This document shows positions 22,528 to 35,309 of a stretch of 64,000 bases of DNA, piece after piece (positions within the stretch are counted from its first letter, which is position 1; every line of letters begins with the position of its first letter). The notes under the pieces were generated by a model, which had not been told where the DNA came from, did not search any database, and saw only the letters and a program-made list of their open reading frames with translations. Made by a program: the position numbers and the translations under genes. The stretch comes from Siphonodentalium dalli (Eukaryota; Mollusca; Scaphopoda; Gadilida; Siphonodentaliidae), in contig CP136066.1 of assembly GCA_032622095.1 (NCBI GenBank), positions 229,902,961 to 229,966,960 of the forward strand, written 5' to 3'.

Positions 22528-22655
22528 TAGTCTCACAGGATATAATCGATGACATATTCCACCTGAAATGTGATAGTCTTACAGGATTTAAATGATGACA
22601 TATTCCACCTGAAATGTGATAGTCTCTCGGGATTTAAGCGATGAAATATTCCACT
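22517..22655. repeat. 46-bp tandem repeat, three copies
   Basis: Unit 'tgaaatgtgatagtcttaca' + 'ggatttaaatgatgacatattccacc'. It begins inside the candidate exon at 22469 and supplies its stop codon. Confidence 0.9.
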
Positions 22656-22659
22656 CAAA

Positions 22660-23540
22660 TGAATATTCTCAGAATGGAATCTTCGATTATGTAATAACAG
22701 AAGTGTCTCTGAGACAGCAGTGGTGCGAGTTGTTTGGACGTCATGTTCGTTGTTGTGCAATAGACAGGGGACAGAGGCATGTCTTTCTCAGGATAACAAC
22801 ACCAGTACACATAAAGGCCATCATTATTATGGCATAATATGCTAACCCTCACTTGACGTGATCAGAACAGTTTGTTTTATTCTACATTAGGCTATATCGA
22901 GTCAACTTTGAACACTTATGCATGGTGTTTGTGATATGTATACATTACGATATTGATTCATATATATTATCCACAGTGAGTAGTGCGATCCTTCTAACAG
23001 GTGCGTAGTGGCTTTATCGGTCGTGATTAATTGATAAGTCGATTACAGGTATAAACATGATAGACCAAATTGTTCCACATTCAATTGTTAAATAAGAACG
23101 GACTATACTCACTATAGTCGTGTTCGTGATCAAATTAATTCTTGATCAATATTCTATTGATAAAACAGCGTGAATTGCGAAGGAAACCACATAAAATTGA
23201 AACGATAATATGTGTGGCATATCGATATATCAATATACAGAAAAGGGTATGTTATGCCTTATGTAAAAACAAAATTGATTATCCAAAATTATCTTAACTC
23301 TTATAACGAAAATATCGTATTCCATTTGGCTAGATTCAGAACCAGAAACCGCAAACTTTCAGAAATATTGATTTCCAGTAGTCTTCTCCGATTTGTGAAT
23401 TTTCCTTTCTTTTCCCTAAAGTACAGGGGGTGAAAAAAAATAATTTCCGACCACGTATGCCGGGGTGGGTGGTCGATAGGACCAACAAACAATTTTTTCC
23501 GCAACTCAAAAATATTTTTCCTGCAAGTCGTTTTTACTGT
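22660..23540. other. intron sequence, nothing recognised
   Basis: Unassigned. 'tttccgaccacgtatgccgg' (23445) resembles the 'ttttttccgacc' sequence near 23946, possibly one old repeat family. Confidence 0.45.
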
Positions 23541-23990
23541 TTTTGCAATGAGTTTGGCTTAAAACACATCTATATGTCAATATTAACATAAATGACAAAT
23601 TTCATGATAATCAGACAAACAGTATAGCCTTTAGCCAATGCTAAAGGATTGAATATTGAAATCCAAGATGGCTGCTGGCAGCCATGTTTTTTTTTACCGA
23701 ATGACCCCAAAATGACTTGTTCCTATGTACATGTCAATGTTAACATCCATGACCAATAGTATGCACAGAAATTCATATACAGCTGTCTACAGTGAATTTC
23801 CCCAAATCTCTGTTTTAGTGTTAAAAGGGGGGTGGGTGTCAAAAAATGGTCGGGAAAAACTGCCGAAAACGGAAAAAATTTAGTCGCGGGGGTAGGTGGG
23901 TCCCAACAAGGGTCGAAAGTCCAAAATCAGCACACGTGTCTGCAAATTTTTTCCGACCCCCCCCCCCCCCCCCCCCCCCTGCAAAGTACA
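23541..23990. repeat. satellite-like copy and poly-C run
   Basis: 23560-23760 is the inverted form of the ~165-bp satellite (contains 'ccaagatggctgctggcag'). 23957-23979 is a C run of about 22. No coding support. Confidence 0.65.
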
Positions 23991-25347
23991 TAGCTTTTGG
24001 TAAATTGAGAATACTTTCGATGAGTTGATGCTCCTCTCTTTTTAAGAACACTTGACCAGAGAGATTGTAATCTATGTAGCTACCTCATTATCCTAATACT
24101 CATTATGATGTCAGGGCCTGTACAAATAGCTCAATAGCTCACGAACTGGATGTTCTCACACCAAATGTAGAATTGTATCACATTATACAATATAGACAGT
24201 AGAAATGTTATATAGATAATGAATGGCTTGGAGTTGACCATGCCAAAATAGTGGGCATCGAGGAGGAAAAGTTCTAGTCCCCCATCGAGGACCACTATTT
24301 TGGCATATTCAACGACAAGACATTTATTATTTATTATATTATATCGAACATTGGTGCCAATTCTCACACAATTTCTGAGTCTGATTTTGGCACTTTTTTA
24401 TTTACCGTGAATTTTGGTCTCTGATTTTACAATTTTTGGCAATCTTTTGACGATGGCAGTGGAGCATAACTATGCTATTAGTTACAACTGACAGCATCTC
24501 TTCATGACTCAGGCATTTATTTCTATAAATACGTCATTATAGCAAAGATATTGTGGCGAAATTTACTTAACTTACTTAACTTCGATTAGAACGGAATAGG
24601 TATCATAAATAACGTCCACTGGCATTACAAACTTTGGACTGGCCGCTTGTCAACTAAACGGAAAACTGTTAAATACATTGGCTAGCTATGATCAGACATG
24701 TGTAAGATCATTACAATTCACCGATAAATCTAATGATATACCGATATTGCAACAAGTATCGTACAAGGTATAGTTTAAGATTGGCCGTATCTTCAGGCGG
24801 CAACTCGATTTCGCGAAATGAGTTTGGTACTATAAATAGAAAAAGATTAGTAGGCATGTAGGACTCCTACTGGGGTACTATCGTAAAATATTGTATCTCA
24901 CGTGACTTTGTTATTGAAATCAAGCTTTCCGATTGGTTGGCTACTCGACTCTATTAGTCGTAGTTGTATACTACGCCTTCAAGTCTCTCCCATCGTGCAC
25001 TATGCATATGTAGTTTTGACTACTAAAAATAGTAACGAACACTACATCAAACTTTGTTCTGAAACTACTTGTTATTTCGCCGCTGATCCAAATTAAAGCT
25101 TCAGTAAGGCGAACATCAATTGTCTGAACTTAGTAAAAGTTGAAAATAGTAGTTTCCTACTGCTAAATCAAAATTACAAAGAATTAATTAAAACAAACAA
25201 ACAAACAAACAAACCTGAACAAAGAGGAATTTTAAATTTTTTTTTTTATTTTTTTTTACATATTATTTCTTTTTCTTTTAAAACAAATGGTGTTTGCCCA
25301 CTGGTTTGCCTTTAATTTCTGCATTTGTTCGATACAATATAATAATT
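23991..25347. other. intron sequence
   Basis: 24208-24310 has an imperfect inverted repeat ('gaccatgccaaaatagtggg' / 'ccactattttggcat'). 25195-25215 is (aaac)n and 25235-25257 is T-rich. 24893-24950 ('tctcacgtgactttg…gattggttggct') is an inverted match to 25508-25545, so the two may be ends of one element. No exon seen. Confidence 0.5.
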
Positions 25348-25480
25348 AGAGCATGACTTGTCGTGAAATACGCCGATATAGTGCATAGTGCGGTTGTGTA
25401 GTTCACTCCGCTTCGCGTCGTGAACTACACAACATCACTATGCACTATATCGGCGTATTTCACTCCAAGCCATGCTCTAT
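25348..25480. repeat. near-perfect foldback element
   Basis: Arms 'tagagcatgacttg…tgaaatacgccgatatag' and their complement surround a small centre 'cactccgcttcgcgtcgtga'. About 60-bp arms. Confidence 0.85.
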
Positions 25481-26709
25481 TTATTAAATAGTATAGCAGT
25501 GTGCAGCCAATCAGAATGCAAGAAAGTCACGTGAGATATAATATATCACAGTATACAATATAAACACTAGAAATATATCACAATATACAATATGCAATAC
25601 AAACAGTACAAACCTATCTCCAATTTCACGGGCGTGTCATACGTATTTAATTAGAAATTACAAATGTCTACGGTAATCTTCTTTTTAAATAAAATCTGGC
25701 TTTTGTGAAATGCATTACTTGAATTTTCCAAAAAACGAAGCTACGAAAAGCCCAGGACTACGTTATAAACGCGGTGTTAACGTCACATCTACTCTTGGTT
25801 CACAGCGATAGCAAAACATCACATCACTGGTGTGACGAGATGTCCTCACTCCCGAAAATGCACGTATATAATCATAATAAATTGTTTTATATCCGAAGCA
25901 GAAGCGCACCTGCGTACCTGAAGCCATCATTTCGTGTTCATAGGAGCAACATTCTAGTCGAACACACGATTTCGGAACCGGGCATATTAAATCTTTTGCA
26001 AAGAATTGATTCCTTCTGTGTGATCAATCTTGTACGGTAAGTCATTAACACGTTTCGTAGGTATGCATTAACAAAATTGGCCGAATCCGGCCGATTAATA
26101 AGAATTGTACTAAAATTGACAGTACAAGTATACGTGATATGTGTGTGTTGTCCCACACATCAGTGTCGCTTTAACAATGACACCTCTAGTGACAACAAAC
26201 CCCTCTAGTGATAGTGTGTGGAAGCCTAGACGGAGAAATATCTTATAGCATAACCGCATAACTAGTGAACTCAATATAAAGAGCGTTTATATTCAACTCG
26301 CTTGGAGCCCAATATAGCTGTTAGTGATTTATATATCATGAATACGTATATATATATCTTACTTGCACGAATCTAACTTATTTTTTACTGTTATGGATTG
26401 GACAACACCAATACAATTTGGTAAATGTACATATTATCGATAAATGCGTGTACCCTTAATAAAGTTTAATTAAGGTACGATATATATGGTAAACTGTAAT
26501 ATACCGAAGGATGTGGGGCTTCCTTGCTTATTTTAACTTTCAACTGACTGATTCTGAAACTGACCACCTTTACTCCCATATGTGGGTCATACAAAGCTAT
26601 CATCCACAGCTCATTGTATTGGATGTCCCCAGCATGTCCCAATATCAGTTGACACGCCTGTGCAATACATTAAGCAGTCCAGAACATTATTTGTTAATAT
26701 CAAACAACT
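25481..26709. other. intron sequence, nothing firm
   Basis: An 88-codon open frame (25774-26040) ends across a good donor-like gtaagt at 26039 but has no start or acceptor that fits the phase-1 pattern. I cannot assign it. Confidence 0.4.
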
Positions 26710-27026
26710 CGTATTTTTGCATATAATAAGAACAAATTATCGAAAAAGATAAAAAAATATGTTAACGAATGTAAGAATATAGGATAAAAAATTATAAAAA
26801 TTGCTAAATAATATATAAGAAAAAATATAAATTTTGTTATAGAATGTAAGAAAAAAAATATAAAAATGAATTTTGTTTTAAAGCATGTAAGAAAATATGA
26901 TAAAAACTGATGAAAATTGTTAAAAAGTGTTAGAACAATTGATAAAAACGGATAATTACTTGTTAGGCCAATGCATTCTCTTATATAGGCGTATATACGC
27001 ATATATAAGAGAATGCATTGGCACAT
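26710..27026. mobile_element. AT-rich spacer plus one hairpin
   Basis: Repeated 'gttaaagaatgtaagaaaaa'-type motifs lead into a hairpin (26968-27024) whose centre is shortened to 'aggcgtatatacgc', with the tail 'ggcacatg'. The hairpin family member has lost its usual GTCGAC centre. Confidence 0.75.
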
Positions 27027-27989
27027 GTCTTTAAAATATCACTCGATACGTTTTTTATCCAACACATTAAGCAGTCCAAAGCTTGACTGTTCATCTCCAT
27101 CAATTCGTCTAGAATTTCATCACAAAATGAATAGCACACACAGATGGATATTAAGTTTCTTATATTAATATTTCAATATGACGCAGATTGTGTTTGACCA
27201 AAATGTCGCCACTTCACCACTTTGCATCCACATTACACCAACAAATTCGAACTCATGTTTGTACTTAGTTATCCATTCAATGCAGCAAATACATGCATGT
27301 GTGACTAATCTTTCATCATTTATTGGTCAATGTTTTATAAACTTGGCATAATTATTGATCACTGGAAACTATTCACTTGAAATTACGAGGTATATCCGAG
27401 CAGTGTGTAATATAGTTATATCGCTTTTAGCCTTTGCAATGTTTACAACATAAATAATGTTAGCATTTTGTGCAAGCATGAACTCTTTCGTTCACTGGTC
27501 AAATTCGACGAAACTTGCCGCATATATGTATCACAGCAGTTACATGTGTGCATGTGATTACGAAATGACGTATTTTAGTTTAGTTGGCAATTTGTGCGTG
27601 TATACGTATACATAATTTAAGGATTGAAACAGCCACCTCATTTTAATATTTATTTTGTTCTAGCCATCTGCAATGTGTGGGTATCCGTAGACCCATTTGG
27701 GACAGTCACTTCTCAAGATAATTAATCTTGTAACACGCTGTTATACATAATCTGGTTGTGGGGAGCGGAGGTTAGTCTAAGTGTCAAATATAACTTGTCC
27801 TCCAAATCCCCAGTGTATGTATCATGTTATACTAAAAACATATGATTAAATCAAGTGATTGGCATTTCGCCTTTGCTAGCATTTCTCTCTGTCATAACAG
27901 AGGCCAACAGTACTGCTTCTGTTAAAATGTCGTTTACTATTTTACATATCCATGAGATACCCTCACGAAGTTGATACGTACCTGTTAGT
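27027..27989. other. intron sequence, nothing recognised
   Basis: 27060-27320 resembles 39830-40110 ('cattaagcagtccaaa', 'gcagattgt…gaccaaaat'), so it is an old dispersed or duplicated block; that second copy lies between two of the 18-nt exons. An acceptor-like site at 27653 has no phase-compatible donor. Confidence 0.5.
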
Positions 27990-28560
27990 CTTAGTTCTAT
28001 AGGTTAATCAATACAGGTAAGTGGATGTCTGACAAGGTGACACATCTGCCCGGGTCAACGAAGATCACACCTAGACCTCCAGAATGACAATAATAAGTCA
28101 GAATGGAGCGCTTGCTGACGGACATTATGGCCTTTCCGTTTGTTAACATAAGTAGAGTGGATTAAATAATGGCTTACAACTTATCCGTCATATAATTTCC
28201 CCACATACTGAAGGTGGTGCATAAATGTATGGATGTCAAAATAAAGGGGAGGTTGTCTGTTAGGCATATTAAAGAAGATTCGAGGCTAAATATGATGATG
28301 GATGACCAAGCTCCCAATTTCTCAGACAAATTGATCCTCGTTCTGATGACATGAATTTTGAGGTGGGAGCTGGATCCTTGAGCGGTTTATTGGAATTATG
28401 AAAATAGTTTTAGAACGTACCCCACAAAAACAAGGTTTTATTTAATGCCAAAAGGAGAAGTTATAATTTTTTTTAAATTACTCCCAATGAGTTAAAAAGA
28501 TGCCAAAAAGTTTTGATAAGATCATCATCAGTTGCTAAGCGCATGTCACATAACGTTTCG
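27990..28560. repeat. ~600-bp dispersed repeat, copy 1
   Basis: Starts at 'caatacaggtaagtggatgt' and contains 'ctgcccgggtcaacgaa'. Close copy at 44115-44700, truncated copy at 31605-31990, distant relatives at 42775-42960 and 46950-47100. The 'gtaagt' near its start occurs in the close copies and is part of the repeat, not evidence for an exon. Confidence 0.8.
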
Positions 28561-29177
28561 ACTCGTTTGTTATTCTACATATCCATGAGATACCCTCATA
28601 AGTTGCTACGTACCTGTTAGTCTTAGTTCGCCATCTCATTTGTTTCTCTTTACCATTGTATGTTTAAAGATGCTCTATCTCTTTCTATCAGCTCTCCCAA
28701 AGACAACAACAACATAATATGAACCACTTTCTATGATACGAAGTTCAACTTATTATTACCAACAGCACACATCAGAAACATATAATGTTGGGCATATTTT
28801 ATGTAAAAGTGTTTTAAATTGTATATTTCTCAAACATAGCCACATTTTATGTCCATTTCATGGAAATAATTGAATAAAAAAGTTGTTGTTTTTAGAAACA
28901 GAAGGTCCGTTAACATGTTATTCTGATTCCAAATGAGTATTTTATATCCCCGATTCTATACAGAGAAGAGATACGCCATCTTTAGATCTCTATCTAACTA
29001 CATTCTCTGTTGTGCTAACAATTACGATGTCATTTTGGTATTTAACACACCTTTGATAAGCGGAGCGAAGATGCAGGCAGCGAAGCATATACTGTTGCAC
29101 ATCTGGATAAATGTACTGACAATATGCACCATATTGTGTGTTGTTCAATCTGAGTCTATGTCTCCCAAAGTAGATGA

Positions 29178-29282
29178 GGCCATTCAGAATGTGGTCCCCA
29201 AAGGGTGAATTTTGTTATTCTAGCCCCCTAAGCTGCATAGCGTCACTAAATTCACCCTCTGTTGACATCATTCTGCAAATGA
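29178..29282. repeat. short inverted-repeat element, copy 2
   Basis: 'cagaatgtggtccccaaagg' left, 'ttcaccctctg…cattctgc' right; related to 22349-22437. Confidence 0.6.
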
Positions 29283-29478
29283 AAGGCACTCTAAACTCAA
29301 GCTTGCGCCACAATTGAACATATATCTTCACTTCCACTGACCCTACCTTATGTTTTAAGCGTGAGTAGGCAGGTAAGCAATTTATGTTTTGCTTCTAAAA
29401 GAGGCCAATAGATAGGTTTATGTCATTGGTCCCATACGTGACTGCACCTGACGAAATGTAAGTAATAATTTGTTGCAG

Positions 29479-29558
29479 GGAACACGACACATAGGATGAT
29501 ACTGAGACAAACACTGGACAAATTATCAACTGTTATTTTTCCGCATAGCCATAATTAG
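29479..29558 (+). CDS. candidate alternative terminal exon
   Basis: Acceptor 'aataatttgttgcag', then phase 1 reading NTTHRMILRQTLDKLSTVIF and PHSHN, then TAG. 'aataaa' occurs at about 29726. Composition differs from the rest of the gene. It was chosen by phase, so it could be chance. Confidence 0.25.
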
Positions 29559-29651
29559 TCATCATTATTGTAATGCTTCCAGTTGCACTGTATACAGCAA
29601 TATGTGTATATCAAGTAATAGTTTATATGTGTATACAGGCAATGTGAAGGC

Positions 29652-29720
29652 TTAAGAAATATATATATATATATGTATAAATTGTATATATATGTGTATG
29701 TGTGTGTGTGTGTGTGAATA
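29652..29720. repeat. (TA)n/(TG)n microsatellite
   Basis: Alternating 'atatatatat' and 'gtgtgtgtgt' runs. Confidence 0.9.
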
Positions 29721-30332
29721 TTGGAATAAATTATCTTAGAATTTACTAAAATTGCTCATGTTCTGATTTATTTTTGAATGTCAATGCGTGTTTTTTGGCG
29801 TTGTCATTCGAGACTCACTGGTAGGGATATCTATGGTCTGGAACAAGTTAAGAAAGAAACGATAATCTTGGTTTAAACAATATCTATTCTATCCTGAATA
29901 CATGTATACATCAAACAATACACTGAATATTATGACTTAGATAATTTATTGATAACATGGTTTAGTTTAGAAGAGGGTGAAGATGATCTAACAACAAGTG
30001 CATCACCGTGTTTCTTACGTTATCGCCTCACAGAAGAAAAGCATGCAGAGTATAATGTAGAAGGAGCGAATGGCAAGAGGCCGAGTTAAAGAGAACATAT
30101 TGAGGGGAATGCAAACGACGAGAAATCAAAACATTACAGAATAGTATATTGCGAAACAGCTGAGGCGGATAGAAAGGAAGAGTGAGACAGGGGGTGAATT
30201 ACCACTGATGCCTTTATACAAACAATCTCGAACATATCGTTCTATACATTTTTGCAAGATAATGGAGCGATTGATATTTCATGGCAATGAAACTGAAATC
30301 CAACGAATCAACCAACTTTGCGACTTGGTTAA

Positions 30333-30704
30333 CCCTTTACCCAACAGAACGACCCTGTGCCAATGCATTCTCTTATAAATGCGAGTCGACCATAGGCCGC
30401 CTCGGATATATAAGAGAATGCATTGGCTTAAAACATATTTAAAATGATAAAATTCTCAAAGAATGTAAAAAAATATTATAAAAATTGTTAAAAAATGTAC
30501 GAAATTTGTTTTTTAGGCCAATGGTCGACTCGCATATATAAGAGAATGCATTGGCACAGGGCATAACTGTAACCAACACAATGTGGTCAATGAACCGGTT
30601 CCAATGATATCCATATTTGTATGGTGTTATTGAGACAGACCGAAGATATTTTAGGCTGTTCAAGCTTTATTTGGGCGTTTTTGGCCGGTTTGTTGGGTAA
30701 AGGG
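30333..30704 (-). mobile_element. TTAA hairpin MITE
   Basis: Termini and TTAA duplications (30329-30332, 30705-30708) are intact. Hairpin 2 has lost its left arm ('gccaatggtcgactcgc'), so it is no longer a full foldback. Confidence 0.9.
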
Positions 30705-31103
30705 TTAATACATTAATTGTATAAGGCCAAAAGTTTGTTCAGTAAAGGATTCCATAAACTATTATATAAGACTAAAACGATCACTCATGATAATAAAAGA
30801 TAAAAGCAATAAGATTGTCCATTCAATGCGATTGCATAATACCGCCGACTGCACGTGTCACTACATGACCAGCTAGGATGATGGATGCTGCGACCTTTGA
30901 AATAACCCATTAGATTATTGGACTATTAAGTAAAACAGGCAGCTGGATATGACCCAATTGGGGTAGTTGCTGAATGGGTAAGAAGCCTTGGTAGTGGTAA
31001 TTTAGGCTTGAATATTCCGTCCATAGAGTCATTTACCAGATTGATGTTACAACAGTTGCAAAGGCATAATGTAAGAGCAGATATACATCAACATATTCTT
31101 TAA

Positions 31104-31494
31104 CCCTTTACCCAACAGAACGGCCCTGTGCCAATGCATTCTCTTATATATGCGAGTCGACCATAGGTCGCCTCGCATATATAAGAGAATGCATTGGCTT
31201 AACACATTAAAAATTATAAAATTGTTAAAGAATGTAAGAAAAAATGGTAAAAAGTGTTAAAAAAAGATTTTGTTTAGGCCAATGCATTCTCTTATATATG
31301 CGAGGCGACCTATGGTCGACTCGCATATATAAGAGAATGCATTGGCACAGGGCTTACTGTAACTATCACAATGTGGTCAAGGAGCCGGTTCCAATGATAT
31401 CCATATTTGTTTGGTTCTATTGAGACAGACCGGAGATATTTTAGGCTGTTGAAGCTTTATTTGGCCGGTTTTGGCCGGTTTGTTGGGTAAAGGG
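31104..31494 (-). mobile_element. TTAA hairpin MITE
   Basis: Intact copy with TTAA at 31100-31103 and 31495-31498, both hairpins complete. Inserted directly after a ~55-codon open stretch (30935-31100; includes FTRLMLQQLQRHNVR) that I cannot assign. Confidence 0.92.
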
Positions 31495-31604
31495 TTAATA
31501 ACCAACAGCACAATTGTGGGTTGCCAAGGAGGAGTCATTTGCAATCTGGACATGGGTACTGAGATTGAAGTTTTATAGGTTACCGAATACAAATGATTAT
31601 ATGG

Positions 31605-31990
31605 GTTATCAATACAGGTAAGTGGTTGTCTGATAAGGTGCAGCATCTGGCCGGGTTAACGAAAATCACACCTAGCCGCTGATGTACCATAAGGCCTTTC
31701 CGTTTGCCACCATAATTATAGTGAAAGAAAGAACGCCTTACAAATATCCGTCATATAATTTTCCCTCATAAAGAAGGAGCTACCAAAATGTTTGGAGGCC
31801 AAAAGAAATGGGAGGATGTCTGCTAGGCATATCACAGAAGACTCGAGCTAAATACGATGATGACAATTGTCCCAGTTTCTTGCAGACTAATTGCTCCTCG
31901 TTCTAATGACATACATTTTGGGATGACAGCTGGATCCTGGAGATGTTTAATGGAATTTTTAAAAGAGTTTTAGAATGTACCCCTCAAAAA
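31605..31990. repeat. truncated copy of the ~600-bp dispersed repeat
   Basis: Matches 27990-28450 with internal deletions (e.g. 'caatacaggtaagtggttgt', 'gatgacaattgtccc'). Confidence 0.75.
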
Positions 31991-32037
31991 GCTCTACATG
32001 GTTACCACGGTTAATAAGATTGAAATTTGTATTTCAG

Positions 32038-32067
32038 ATGTGGCACAACAAGCATACAGAGTCAACG
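32038..32067 (+). CDS. micro-exon (30 nt, phase 1-1)
   Basis: The acceptor is 'aatttgtatttcag', the donor G|gtatgt. It encodes VAQQAYRVN between split codons. Strong splice sites; located just after a truncated repeat. No homologue recognised. Confidence 0.7.
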
Positions 32068-32139
32068 GTATGTATATTCCTTTCATGATCTGCACTGGAA
32101 CAAAATTAATGACCCTGTACCAATTCAACCTCTTATTCT

Positions 32140-32590
32140 TCTCATACGGTCGACTCGCATATATTAGAGAATGCACTGGCCTAACAATTGTTATCATTGT
32201 TTATCTATTTTTGTTTACATTCCTTAACAATTTGTACATTTTTTCTTTCATTCTTGAGCGCTTTTTATCATGTTTATAATGTTTTCTTACATTTCATGAC
32301 AATTGTTAACATAGCTTCTTATATTCTTTAACAATTATCATTTTTATTAATATTTTATTCTTTATCAATTATTTATATCTTTTTTTACATTCATTAACAA
32401 TTTTGATCATTTGCTATCATTGTTTCTTAAATTCTTTAACAATTTGTTTTCATTTATTCTTACATTTTTTAGCAATTATATAAAATATTATAAAATATGT
32501 TAGGCCCATGTATTTTCTTATATGTGCAAGGCAACATACGGTCGACTCGCATATATAAGAGAGTGCATTGGCACAGGGTTTTCGCAAACA
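32140..32590. mobile_element. AT-rich element with half hairpins at both ends
   Basis: Begins with a half hairpin ('ggtcgactcgcatatattag'), continues as ~300 bp of repeated 'ttcttacattctttaacaa'-like motifs, and ends with a degraded hairpin (32503-32573) and 'ggcacagggttttcgc'. Same layout as 8341-8760. Confidence 0.7.
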
Positions 32591-32739
32591 TTCAGGAAGG
32601 TTCCGTCATGAAATGTGTACTGACAAAAGTTTTAATATTACAGATCTATTCTTGATATACTATATGATGATGTCACATTTGAAGTAGCGCATCATTACTA
32701 CTGAGAGGTTTATATGCCCAACAACATAGTTAATATATG

Positions 32740-33445
32740 TTCATGACTGACGATCTACATGCTGTGATTATTTTGCCCCTTTTTAATGCTGTATTGTGGA
32801 GAAAAATTCCGGGTTTCGATGTTATTCCTGTCCCTAGTTACCAGTAATATATTACACCCCAATCCATAGTTACCAGTAATATATTACACCCCAATCCATA
32901 TCAAAAAGTCAAATTATGGATTTACACTAACTGATGTGAACAAAACATAACAGGTACATTTTGATGAAATTACTTTAATACCGGTTTTTGACCTACATGT
33001 GTTTGCTCCTGTGATTATTTTGCCCCTTTTTAAGGCTGTATTGTGGAGAAAAATTCCGGGTTTCGATGAACTTGTTATTCCTGTCCCTAGTTACCAGTAA
33101 TATATTACACCCCAATCCATAGTTACCAGTAATATATTACACCCCAATCCATATCAAAAAGTCAAATTATGGATTTACACTAACTGATGTGAACAAAACA
33201 TAATATGGATGAAATTACTTTAATATCGGTTTTTGACCTACATGTTTTTGTGATTAGTTTGCCCCTTTTTAAAGCTGTATTGTGGAGAAACATTCCGGTT
33301 TTCGATGAAATTTTTATTCCTGTTCCTAGTTTCCAGTAATATATTACACCCCAATACATATCAAAAAGTCAAATTATGGATTTACACTAACAGATATGAA
33401 CAAAACATAACAGGTACATATGGAAGAAATTACATTAATATCGGT
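32740..33445. repeat. ~245-bp tandem repeat, three copies
   Basis: Copies begin near 32761, 33009 and 33248 with 'tgtgattattttgcccc'. Each includes 'accagtaatatattacaccc', itself doubled (31-bp step) in the first two copies. Non-coding. Confidence 0.9.
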
Positions 33446-33661
33446 TTTGTCACAGCATTTTACATTGGATGTTTGGATCACTTGCTATGATTTGCATGTT
33501 AACAAGCACGCATTCTATTTTTATCATTTAAATACACATATATCAGTGGAACTTGGCAAGTCATAAACTTGTTTTAATCGTAATCTCGATCTTTTTCTCA
33601 TTGAGATATATCTGTATCTCTGCGATTTCGATGTTCTATTCGGAATGCCATCGGGTTTGAT

Positions 33662-33837
33662 AAATAGATAGAACCGCATGAGTGTCTGGATTTTGACGAA
33701 ATTATCGCACGAGATATGTTGGCGGAGCGATACCCCGAGTGCGGGATGCAGTCCCGCACGAGAAGTATCGCGTTCCGCCAACAAATCGAGTGCGATAATT
33801 CGTCACAATCCAGACACTCATGCGGTTCTATCTTTAT
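33662..33837. repeat. foldback element with long arms
   Basis: 'aaatagatagaaccgcatga' pairs with the complement ending 'gcggttctatcttt'; the centre contains 'tgcgggatgcagtcccgca'. Arms about 80 bp with small gaps. Short frames over it are artefacts. Confidence 0.88.
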
Positions 33838-34461
33838 TACATATCTCCGTATCATAGTAAGTTGACTCATAATCGTACATCTCCGGTTCAGAAAATATGA
33901 TTTTAATTGAGTTTTAACGGCATTTTAGGGTTAACGCAACAATCAGACAGAGAGCCCGTCTATCCGCGAGTGAACTTGACCCATCTTGACCCACGCAAAT
34001 GTGTTAATTGGGTTTTCCCAGATTTTCCAAAAATATAACCCAATCAGTGAGCTGCGATTTCGGCAAGTTGGTTGTCGCGTTGAAAAGTTGAAAAGTAAAA
34101 ATAGTAACTGCGAAAGCCAGTCTAACAACACTGAATGAAATAGTTCCGTCGACAGATTGCACTAGTGCGAGTCGGAGAATTATCACACGCCTGGAACGTC
34201 GTGCGATCATGATACTTACGTTGAAAGATATGTAATAAACTCACATCTCATCTGGATTGCTTCGTCCATACGTATTATGGAATGGTGTTGTGATCCCGGG
34301 ATTCCCTCTATTTTGTATCTTAAGATTTATACGAGTTATTAAATACATGAGGTAAGGATACAGACTGTTGAAAATCAACGTAAGTGACGTTTTTGTTCGA
34401 ATAACCACAACATGAATACACGTAGATATTAACCCCGTCATGAAAAATATCTCCATTACAG
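33838..34461. other. intron before the Ala/Pro exon
   Basis: Nothing recognised apart from the acceptor at the end. Confidence 0.45.
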
Positions 34462-34641
34462 CTGCTATGCGAGCATTTGCTCCACCTCCGGCCCTTCCCC
34501 CCGTTCCCGCACCTGCACCCGCTCCCGCAGCAGCTCCCGCACCTGCACAAGCTCAATTCCCGATGCAGTTCCCATCACTTTTTGGGAACCCAACACTCAG
34601 ACAGCGTCCGTCGCCAGTTGCCGTTAGCCCATTCGGATCAC
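34462..34641 (+). CDS. Ala/Pro-rich exon (180 nt, phase 1-1)
   Basis: The acceptor is 'atctccattacag', the donor C|gtgagt. It reads 59 whole codons between split codons: AMRAFAPPPALPPVPAPAPA, then more alternating Ala/Pro, then FPMQFPSLFGNPTLRQRPSP and VAVSPFGS. It is the largest exon found and is GC-rich against an AT-rich background, a common sign of real coding sequence here. The low-complexity Pro-Ala tract suggests an extended linker or structural protein. A plus-strand ATG just upstream (34440) lies in the intron and is not needed. Confidence 0.82.
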
Positions 34642-34689
34642 GTGAGTATCTTACGTTATACGTGTATAAATATGGTCCATGTTATGAAA

Positions 34690-34960
34690 ACACCTTTATT
34701 TTTTCTAAAGTTGTAATTTTTGCAGCCTTGGCCTATTTGAGAAAATAACCAGTGTCTGCATGAAACTTTTAAGAACATAATTAGCTATATGTTATCTGCC
34801 GCAATAAGTAGAAAGCTGCCCGCAGCACACATACAAAGGTCGGCCAATAAGTAGAAAGGCAGCCAATAAGTCAACGGTAACGTAAATGACGTCATACGTA
34901 TTTAGCTCGATCTGCAAAGAATATTGGATCGACGGAAGATAGATTACAGTTGCGTTCGGA
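34690..34960. repeat. intron block shared with 4.44, 10.05 and 55.56 kb
   Basis: 'aaagttgtaatttttgcagc' matches 4455-4470; 34790-34870 ('agaaagctgcccgcagcaca', 'ggtcggccaataag') resembles 55570-55640. Confidence 0.5.
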
Positions 34961-35309
34961 TGAATTACAGTAGTCATTGATTTTGGGAGTAAATATATGT
35001 GGATGAACTACATGTATCCGTATAATATGATAATATCATTCCCAGTGGAAACAGACAGTACTTTGGGAGTAAATATACATAGATGAACTACATGTATCCG
35101 TATAATATCATTCTCAGTGGAAATAGACAGTAGTGCGGAATTGCTGCAAGTTCTTCACAAAGTTCACAAGAATAAAAATTGCTGGAATATTTGTTAATTA
35201 AATAAAACACACAATCATTATATATGTGTGTGTGTGTTTGTTTGTTAATATATTCATTCCTGTGAAACAACGATTGCCAATGTTGCTAATTAATAAAATA
35301 CTTATGAGG

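Noticed and set aside
28003-28020. gtaagt donors at 28.0, 31.6 and 44.1 kb
   Set aside because: They are one internal position of the ~600-bp dispersed repeat, and the preceding sequence has a stop in phase 1.
30935-31100. ~55-codon open stretch ending at a MITE insertion
   Set aside because: No start, no fitting acceptor, and the pre-insertion sequence also reads into a stop; kept only as a note in the MITE entry.
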